From: Mycobacterium nebraskense
GTDB lineage: Bacteria > Actinomycetota > Actinomycetes > Mycobacteriales > Mycobacteriaceae
Length of the DNA stretch: 64,000 bases
NCBI RefSeq assembly: GCF_002102255.1
Contig: NZ_LQPH01000183.1
Span: 1-64,000 of the forward strand
Reading direction: 5' to 3'
The notes under the pieces are model-generated. The model searched no databases. It was not told the origin of the DNA and saw only the letters and a list, made by a program, of their open reading frames with translations. The first letter of the stretch is position 1; the number at the start of each line of letters is the position of its first letter. A program made the translations under genes and the position numbers. Shown piece by piece: positions 46,149 through 51,914 of this stretch.

Positions 46149-46946
46149 ATGCGGTGCGACGCGGCGCGTGAGGCGCTTTCGGCTCGACTGGACGGCGAAC
46201 GTCCCCAGGTGCTTGCGCAGCAGGTCGACGCCCATCTCGAATCGTGCCGGCGTTGCCGCTCCTGGCTCATCGGCGCCGCGGTGCAGACCCGCCGAATGGC
46301 CACGGTTGAGCCGGGCGACGGACCCGACCTGGTCGCGAAAATCATGGCGAGCATCGGCGAGGAGTCGTCCGGGCGTCAGCGCAGGGCGCGTTGGCTGCGC
46401 TCGCACTACCGGCGCTGGGGCCTGATCGGTGTCGGTGTATTCCAGGTGGCGATCGCCGCCGCGCAAATCAGCGGCATCGATTTCGGGATGGTGTCGAGCC
46501 ACATGCACGGCGCGATGTCCGGAGAGCATCTGATGCACGAGTCCACCGCCTGGTTGCTGGCGTTGGGTCTGGCGATGGTTGCCGCCGGCGTCTGGCCCGT
46601 CACCGCGATTGGGGTGGCGGCGATTACGGGCGTCTATTCGGTCGCGCTGTTGGGTTACGTGGTCGTCGACGCCTTCGACGGCGACGTCACATCAACGCGT
46701 ATCGCCAGCCACATGCCGTTGCTGCTGGGCCTCGCGTTCGCGTTGCTGGTGGCGCGCGAACGGGTGAGATCCGACAGAGCCGGCGCCTCCGACGTATCGG
46801 GCAACGCCGCCTGGCGGGCAGAGTCCCCCGCTGCACGACGACGTGGCCACCTCTGGCCGATCAACCGTTCCGCCGTCGACCCCGCCGTGGCCGCTACGAC
46901 AGGCCGTCGTAGACTCAGTCAGCCCGCGAGACAAAGGTGGTTCGCC
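46149..46946 (+). CDS. zf-HC2 membrane protein, putative anti-sigma factor, in frame with sigC
   Basis: Start ATG 46149 chosen because zf-HC2 proteins usually begin MRCDxAREALSARLDGE; ATG 46131 is in frame. The N-terminus has the zinc anti-sigma (ZAS) pattern Cys3, His29, Cys33, Cys36. Four or five membrane helices follow from about residue 90. Between helices 1 and 2 (residues ~111-131) is a His/Met-rich loop (SSHMHGAMSGEHLMHE), predicted outside the membrane. That composition suits copper binding (inference). After a basic RRRGHLWPINRSA segment, where relatives would be expected to stop, there is no stop: the frame continues 27 further codons and then reads into sigC. The end coordinate given is therefore the base before the sigC ATG, not a stop codon. 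Confidence 0.72.
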
Positions 46947-47504
46947 ATGATCGCGTCAAGCGATGACGAGGCCGTTACCGAGCTCGCGTTGGCCGCCGCG
47001 CGTGGGAATGACCGGGCGCTCGAGGCTTTCATCAAGGCCACCCAGCAAGACGTGTGGCGGTTTGTCACCTACCTGTCGGACGCGGGCAGCGCCGACGACC
47101 TGACCCAAGAGACTTTTCTGCGCGCGATCGGTGCCCTCGAACGGTTCTCCGGGCGCTCGAGTGCCCGGACCTGGCTGCTTTCCATTGCGCGCCGCGTCGT
47201 GGCCGATCACATCCGCCATGTCCAGTCGCGGCCCCGCGCCGCCACCGGAGCCGACCCGGAACACGTGCTGCGGGGCGACCGCCACGCTCGCGGATTCGAA
47301 GACCTGGTCGAGGTCACGACGATGATCGCGAACCTCACCGTCGAGCAACGAGAAGCCTTGTTGCTCACCCAGTTACTCGGGCTGCCCTACGCCGACGCCG
47401 CGGCGGTGTGCGGCTGCCCGGTGGGCACCATCCGGTCCCGCGTCGCGCGGGCTCGTGACGCCCTGCTGGCCGCCGACGCCGAGCGCGACGACCTGACCGG
47501 CTAA
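46947..47504 (+). CDS. sigC: ECF RNA polymerase sigma factor SigC
   Basis: 185 aa, equal to M. tuberculosis SigC. Own start ATG 46947 with AAAGGTGG upstream. Region 2 (FIKATQQDVWRFVTYLSDAGSADDLTQETFLRA) and region 4 (LTVEQREALLLTQLLGLPYADAAAVCGCPVGTIRSRVARARDALLA in pieces) are complete, separated by a short linker. SigC in M. tuberculosis controls a small regulon linked to copper acquisition and virulence, and it has no established anti-sigma factor. Here the zf-HC2 membrane protein directly upstream is in the same uninterrupted frame, so SigC could be made alone or as the C-terminal part of a fusion. It converges on cobK; the two stops overlap. Confidence 0.94.
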   Translation: MIASSDDEAVTELALAAARGNDRALEAFIKATQQDVWRFVTYLSDAGSADDLTQETFLRAIGALERFSGRSSARTWLLSIARRVVADHIRHVQSRPRAATGADPEHVLRGDRHARGFEDLVEVTTMIANLTVEQREALLLTQLLGLPYADAAAVCGCPVGTIRSRVARARDALLAADAERDDLTG

Positions 47505-48226
47505 TCCAGTCTCATTACCCATTCGGCGGCCTGTTCTACGCCGTCCACCGCCGTCACCCCGGCCGGTAGCGGCGGCCGCGCCACCATCACCACCGGAATG
47601 CTGAGTGCCGCAGCGGCATCCAGCTTCGCCCGCGTCATCTCCCCACCGCTGTTCTTGGTGACCAGGGCGTGGATGCGGTGTTCCCGCAGCAGCGCGAACT
47701 CGCCGTCGTAGCGATACGGACCGCGCGATAGCACCAGCTGGTGACGGTGCGGCAACAAGGCAGGGTCAGGTTGGGTCACCGCGCGGATCAGAAACCACGC
47801 GTCGCTATGAGCGAAGGCCTTCGTCCCTGAGCGGCCGGTGGTGAGGAACACGCGCGAAAAACTCTGTTTTGCAACGACTTCCGCCGCTTCCGTGTCCGAT
47901 TCGACGACGATCGCGGAGCCCGGATCCCACGCCGGACGGGCCAGCACCAGATGCGGGATCCGCAGTTCACCGCAGACTTGGGCGGCGTGCGCTGTCATGG
48001 CCGCCGCGAACGGGTGGGTCGCATCGACGACGGCGTCGATACGTTCGTCGAGCAGCCAGCGTCGCAGCCCCTCGGCGCCGCCGAAGCCGCCGATGCGAAC
48101 CGGACCGACCGGCAGCGCGGGGTCGGGGACCCGACCCGCCAGGGAGCTGACGATGTCGATGCGCGGATATAAGGCTTTCGCCAGCGCGCGTCCTTCGGCG
48201 GTGCCGCCGAGCAACAGCACCCGCAT
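47501..48226 (-). CDS. cobK: Precorrin-6A reductase CobK
   Basis: 241 aa from ATG 48226; the upstream frame continues but overlaps cobM, and MRVLLLGGTAEGRALA is the natural start. It reduces precorrin-6A to dihydro-precorrin-6 with NADPH. The N-terminal GGTAEGRAL nucleotide loop, DATHPFA near residue 78 and the C-terminal VTKNSGGEMTRAKL block near residue 200 are CobK/CbiJ hallmarks. Start and cobM stop share one base (TGATG). Its stop overlaps that of sigC on the other strand. Last gene of the Rv2073c-like-cobL-cobM-cobK operon. Confidence 0.95.
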   Translation of the reverse strand: MRVLLLGGTAEGRALAKALYPRIDIVSSLAGRVPDPALPVGPVRIGGFGGAEGLRRWLLDERIDAVVDATHPFAAAMTAHAAQVCGELRIPHLVLARPAWDPGSAIVVESDTEAAEVVAKQSFSRVFLTTGRSGTKAFAHSDAWFLIRAVTQPDPALLPHRHQLVLSRGPYRYDGEFALLREHRIHALVTKNSGGEMTRAKLDAAAALSIPVVMVARPPLPAGVTAVDGVEQAAEWVMRLD

Positions 48227-48981
48227 CAGTGCCTGCTCCCCCGCGTCCGCCCGGTCGAATACAGATAGCTGTCGGTGAATCCCTCGGCGGCCAGCACGTC
48301 GCCGACGACGATCACCGCCGTCTTGGTGACGTTGGCTTCGTGCATCTGCCCGGCGATGTCGGCAAGCGTCCCGCGCAGCACCACCTGTTGCGGCCAGCTC
48401 GCGAAAGCCACGACGGCAGCGGGCGTTTCGGGCCGATAGCCGCCTTCGAGAAGTTGCGGCACGACGGCGTCGATCTGCGCAGCGGCCAGGTGCAGTACCA
48501 GCGTGGCGCCGGATCGGGCGAGCGTGGCCAGGTCTTCCCCGGCCGGCATGGCCGTCGACAGGGTGGCGACCCGGGTCAGTGTCACCGTCTGCGCGACGCC
48601 GGGGACGGTGAACTCGCGCTTGAGCGCGGCCGCTGCCGCGGCGAAAGACGGTACGCCCGGTACGATCTCGTAGTCGATTCCCAGCGCGTCGAGCCGGCGG
48701 CATTGCTCGGCCAGCGCGCTGTAGAGGGAGGGGTCACCGGAATGCAGTCGTGCCACGTCATGGCCGGCGGCATCGGCGTCGGCCAGTTCGGTGATGATCT
48801 GCTCCAGCTTCAGCGGGCCGGTGTCAATGACTTTCGCCCCGGGCGGGCACAGTGCCAGGAGGTCGTCGGGCATGATCGAACCCGCATACAGGCACACTGG
48901 ACATGTCTCGAGGAGCCGCTGGCCGCGGACCGTGATCAGGTCGGCGGCGCCCGGGCCAGCGCCGATGAAATACACCGTCAT
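48226..48981 (-). CDS. cobM: Precorrin-4 C11-methyltransferase CobM
   Basis: 251 aa from ATG 48981, the same length as M. tuberculosis CobM. A SAM-dependent tetrapyrrole methylase that methylates C-11 of precorrin-4. It has the VYFIGAGPGAADLITVRG start, SGDPSLYSALAEQ near residue 82 and YEIVPGVPSFAAAAA near residue 102. The start overlaps the cobL stop by 4 nt and its stop is shared with the cobK start, so translation is coupled throughout. Confidence 0.96.
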   Translation of the reverse strand: MTVYFIGAGPGAADLITVRGQRLLETCPVCLYAGSIMPDDLLALCPPGAKVIDTGPLKLEQIITELADADAAGHDVARLHSGDPSLYSALAEQCRRLDALGIDYEIVPGVPSFAAAAAALKREFTVPGVAQTVTLTRVATLSTAMPAGEDLATLARSGATLVLHLAAAQIDAVVPQLLEGGYRPETPAAVVAFASWPQQVVLRGTLADIAGQMHEANVTKTAVIVVGDVLAAEGFTDSYLYSTGRTRGSRH

Positions 48982-50147
48982 TTCCTCACCGTCCACTGGG
49001 TGACCGGCATCTGCGGGCGCCATCCGGTGAAGCCGCCGAGCGGCTCGCCCTGATAGTGCTGGAAGCGTCGCAGTTCACCTCCGAGGCGCGAATATGACTG
49101 CGTCAAAGCCGATTCGGATTCGGCGGTGACCGCGTTGACGACGAGGTGTCCACCAGTTGGCAAGTGGTCGAGGCAGGCGTCGAGCAGGCCGGGTTGGGTG
49201 AGGCCGCCGCCGATGAAGATCGCCGACGGTGGCTTGAGCCCGCCGAACGCCTCTGGGGCGTCGCCGCGCACGTCGATGCTGGCGCCGAAAGCCGCGGCGT
49301 TGAATCGGATGTTTTCGCGGCGTCGTTCGTCACGCTCGAACGCGACTGCGCTGCAACCCTTCCAGCTCAAACACCACTCGACGCTGATGCTGCCCGAGCC
49401 CGCGCCGACATCCCATAGCCGCTCGCCCGGACGCGGAGCCAGCGCCGCCAGCGTCACCGCGCGGATTCCGTGTTTGGTGATCTGCCCGTCGTGGACGAAC
49501 ACTTCGTCGGGCAGGGGTGACAGCCGCTCGTCGGGCAGGTACCGGATGGCGATGACGTTGAGGTCATCGACGTCCTGCGGCGCTTCGGCCCAGTGGCGCG
49601 CCGTGCCGTCACGACGGTGTTCGTTTGGGGCACCGAGGTTTTCGAGGACACTGAAGGGGGAATCGCCGCGGCCGTGTGCGCTGAGCAGTGCGGCGAGTTC
49701 GTTCGGGGTGGCTCCGTTTTTCGACAGTACGATCGCTTGGCCGCCGCGGCGTATCGCGGTGTGTGGCTGCGCGGTGACCAGGCTGATCACCTCCGTGTCG
49801 TGGGCGTTCCAGCCCATCCGCGCGCACGCCAGCGTCACCGATGACACGTGCGGCAGCACCCGGACTTGTTCGGGGCCGTACAGCCGGATCAGCGTGCCGC
49901 CGATGCCGTGCAGCAGTGGGTCACCGCTGGCCACCACGTGGATGTCTTCGGCGTGGTCGTCGAGCAACGTCTGCAGCGCGGGCAACATCGGTGAGGGCCA
50001 CTGCCGCCGGGGCGCGGCTAGGGTGTCGTCGAGCAGGTCGAGCTGCCTCTTCGAGCCGTAAATGACGGTGGCCCTTTGTAACTCATCGCGCGACGTTTCG
50101 GCGAGCCCGGCCATCCCGTCGGCTCCGATGCCGACCACGATGATCAT
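48978..50147 (-). CDS. cobL: Precorrin-6Y C5,15-methyltransferase (decarboxylating) CobL
   Basis: 389 aa from ATG 50147 (MIIVVGIGADGMAGL), close to the M. tuberculosis length. It is a CbiE-CbiT fusion. The N-terminal ~200 residues are a tetrapyrrole methylase with VVASGDPLLHGIG and LPHVSSVTLACARMGW. The C-terminal ~180 residues are a Rossmann-type methyltransferase with DVGAGSGSISVEW. It methylates C-5 and C-15 and decarboxylates the C-12 acetate. It overlaps the Rv2073c-like SDR by 4 nt and cobM by 4 nt. Confidence 0.96.
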   Translation of the reverse strand: MIIVVGIGADGMAGLAETSRDELQRATVIYGSKRQLDLLDDTLAAPRRQWPSPMLPALQTLLDDHAEDIHVVASGDPLLHGIGGTLIRLYGPEQVRVLPHVSSVTLACARMGWNAHDTEVISLVTAQPHTAIRRGGQAIVLSKNGATPNELAALLSAHGRGDSPFSVLENLGAPNEHRRDGTARHWAEAPQDVDDLNVIAIRYLPDERLSPLPDEVFVHDGQITKHGIRAVTLAALAPRPGERLWDVGAGSGSISVEWCLSWKGCSAVAFERDERRRENIRFNAAAFGASIDVRGDAPEAFGGLKPPSAIFIGGGLTQPGLLDACLDHLPTGGHLVVNAVTAESESALTQSYSRLGGELRRFQHYQGEPLGGFTGWRPQMPVTQWTVRK

Positions 50148-50893
50148 CGCGGCATCCTGCGCCAGACGAACTGCGGCAGCAGTCGCATCACGGCAGACGC
50201 CGGCCCCAACGCCCACGGTATCCACACCGTGCGCCGGCCCTTCGCCAGCGCACGCGCGGTCGCCGCGGCCACCTGCGCAGGTGTGCTGGCCAGCGGCGCC
50301 GGTGTCATCCCCTCGGTCATACGCCCGATGACAAAGCCCGGGCGGGCGATCAGCACCCGAACCCCCGTGCCGTGCAGCGCGTCGGCCAACCCGCTGGCGA
50401 AGCCGTCCAGGCCGGCCTTGGCCGAGCCATAGACGTAGTTGGCGCGACGCACGCGCGCGCCGGCGATCGAGGAGAACACCACCAGCTGGCCGCGGCCGGT
50501 GGTGCGCATCGCGGCGGCCAGGTGGGTGAGCATGCTGACCTGGGCGACGTAATCGGTGTGCACGACGGCCACCGCATGCGCGGCGTCGGTCTCGGCGCGG
50601 GCTTGGTCGCCGAGGATTCCGAAGGCCAGCACCGCCGTGGCGATGGGTCCGTGAGCGGCGACGACCGAGGCGACCAGCGGGCCGTGCGACCCCAGATCGT
50701 CGGCGTCGAACTCCTTGGTGTGCACCGTCGCCGCGCCGGCGGCTTTCAGCGTGGCGACCTGGTCGCCGAGTTGATCGGCCTTGCGCGCGGCCAGCACCAC
50801 CGTCGCCCCGGGCGCCAGAAGCCGCGCCAGCTCGATGCCGATCTCGCTGCGGCCGCCCAGGATTAGTACTGGTCCCGCGCCCGTGTCATCCAC
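50144..50893 (-). CDS. Short-chain dehydrogenase (Rv2073c homologue)
   Basis: 249 aa from GTG 50893, the same length as Rv2073c. The cofactor loop is LGGRSEIGIELARLL near residue 12 and the active site YVYGSAK (Y-x3-K) near residue 160, with SSIAGAR providing the serine. C-terminal residues 215-249 are basic and hydrophobic (ALAKGRRTVWIPWALG), as in DprE2-like SDRs. It is the first gene of the cobL-cobM-cobK transcript, overlapping cobL by 4 nt, although no cobalamin role is known. It is divergent from the Rv2074-like gene with a 32-bp gap. Confidence 0.9.
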   Translation of the reverse strand: MDDTGAGPVLILGGRSEIGIELARLLAPGATVVLAARKADQLGDQVATLKAAGAATVHTKEFDADDLGSHGPLVASVVAAHGPIATAVLAFGILGDQARAETDAAHAVAVVHTDYVAQVSMLTHLAAAMRTTGRGQLVVFSSIAGARVRRANYVYGSAKAGLDGFASGLADALHGTGVRVLIARPGFVIGRMTEGMTPAPLASTPAQVAAATARALAKGRRTVWIPWALGPASAVMRLLPQFVWRRMPR

Positions 50894-50925
50894 GGCTGCG
50901 ATTATTGCCTGCGCTAGCGTGAGCG

Positions 50926-51342
50926 GTGATGGCGAATACCACTACCCGGCTCACCGACGATGCGCTGGCGTTTCTGTCCGAACGGCATCTGGCCATGCTG
51001 ACCACGCTGCGAGCCGACAATTCCCCGCATGTGGTGGCGGTGGGATTCACCTTTGACCCCAAGACGCACATCGCGCGGGTCATCACCACCGGCGGCTCGC
51101 AGAAGGCGGTGAACGCCGACCGTGGCGGGGTGGCGGTGCTCAGTCAGGTCGACGGCGCGCGCTGGCTGTCGCTTGAGGGCCGGTCCAAGGTGAATCGCGA
51201 TGGCGACGCCGTCCGCGATGCCGAGCTGCGGTACGCCCAGCGGTACCGGACCCCGCGCGCCAACCCGCGGCGAGTGGTCATCGAGGTGCAGGTGGAGCGG
51301 GTGCTCGGGTCGTCGGACTTGCTGGACCGAGGCGAGCAGTAG
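50926..51342 (+). CDS. F420H2-dependent biliverdin reductase-like protein (Rv2074 homologue)
   Basis: 138 aa from GTG 50926 or 137 aa from ATG 50929. A small split beta-barrel protein nearly matching Rv2074 in length and in the blocks LAMLTTLRADNSPHVVAVG, VITTGGSQKAVNADR, SQVDGARWLSLEG and RYAQRYRTPR. Rv2074 of M. tuberculosis is reported as an F420H2-dependent biliverdin reductase. The GSQKAVN segment carries the lysine that contacts F420 phosphates in this class. It converges on the toxin-immunity genes. Confidence 0.93.
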   Translation: MMANTTTRLTDDALAFLSERHLAMLTTLRADNSPHVVAVGFTFDPKTHIARVITTGGSQKAVNADRGGVAVLSQVDGARWLSLEGRSKVNRDGDAVRDAELRYAQRYRTPRANPRRVVIEVQVERVLGSSDLLDRGEQ

Positions 51343-51374
51343 CGCAACTTGCATCAGTTCGGCGCTTCATCGAG

Positions 51375-51914
51375 CTATCGCGGCTCGAAGAGCGGTTTGC
51401 CGTCGGGATCGTCAGCTGACGCTTCAATTTGGTCAATTGTCGCCGTTAGATACAGCGCCAGTTTTCTGAGTTCCGCTGTTGCAGTCACTCTGTCAGCACT
51501 GCTGACAGCTACCGTTGAGCCATCGGAGGCAATCAAGGCAAAGCGCTGAGTACCTTGAAAATCGCGAGTTTCAATACTGTACGGAGATAGCAGACCATTG
51601 TGCGAGGCCGGCACACCTACTCGGGGCAAACCTCTCGCGCTACGGATGTGCAAGCAGAACCTTCCGAAGAGGTACTTCTCGATCGTGTCCATGGACGGAG
51701 CCGCTAAAATGAAATGCTCGGGCCCCATTCGGTCGGAATCGGTAACAACAAACCAGCCGTCCTGGCTTTTTCCTATAAAGAGTCGGATTTCGCCTAGGGC
51801 TGCCCAGAAAAGGGCCCGCCCGTCATCCGTACATTTGCCAGGCGTGAGTGTGTAACCAGCTAGCTCGGCCCACTGCTCGAGGCGCGTGGAAATTCCTATG
51901 CTGCTGTCGGTCAT
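51375..51914 (-). CDS. Probable immunity protein for the adjacent TNT toxin (Imm61/IFT-like)
   Basis: 179 aa, directly downstream of the toxin with a 4-nt ATGA overlap, the arrangement expected for a toxin-immunity pair. The sequence pattern (W..LAGYTL near residue 15, RLFIGKSQDGWFVVTDSDRMGPEHFIL, a DTIEKYLFGRF helix, and a final PDGKPLFEPR) fits Imm61-like proteins. IFT, the cognate inhibitor of M. tuberculosis TNT (Rv3902c), has a very similar length. It has no signal peptide, consistent with cytoplasmic protection. Base composition is clearly lower in GC than the backbone. The pairing is strong by position; the family name is my recollection of pattern and should be treated as likely, not proven. 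Confidence 0.75.
   Translation of the reverse strand: MTDSSIGISTRLEQWAELAGYTLTPGKCTDDGRALFWAALGEIRLFIGKSQDGWFVVTDSDRMGPEHFILAAPSMDTIEKYLFGRFCLHIRSARGLPRVGVPASHNGLLSPYSIETRDFQGTQRFALIASDGSTVAVSSADRVTATAELRKLALYLTATIDQIEASADDPDGKPLFEPR

Noticed and set aside
46391..46912. 173-codon frame overlapping the zf-HC2 gene
   Set aside because: Arg/Gly-rich shadow frame; the zf-HC2 frame has the zinc motif and clean membrane helices.
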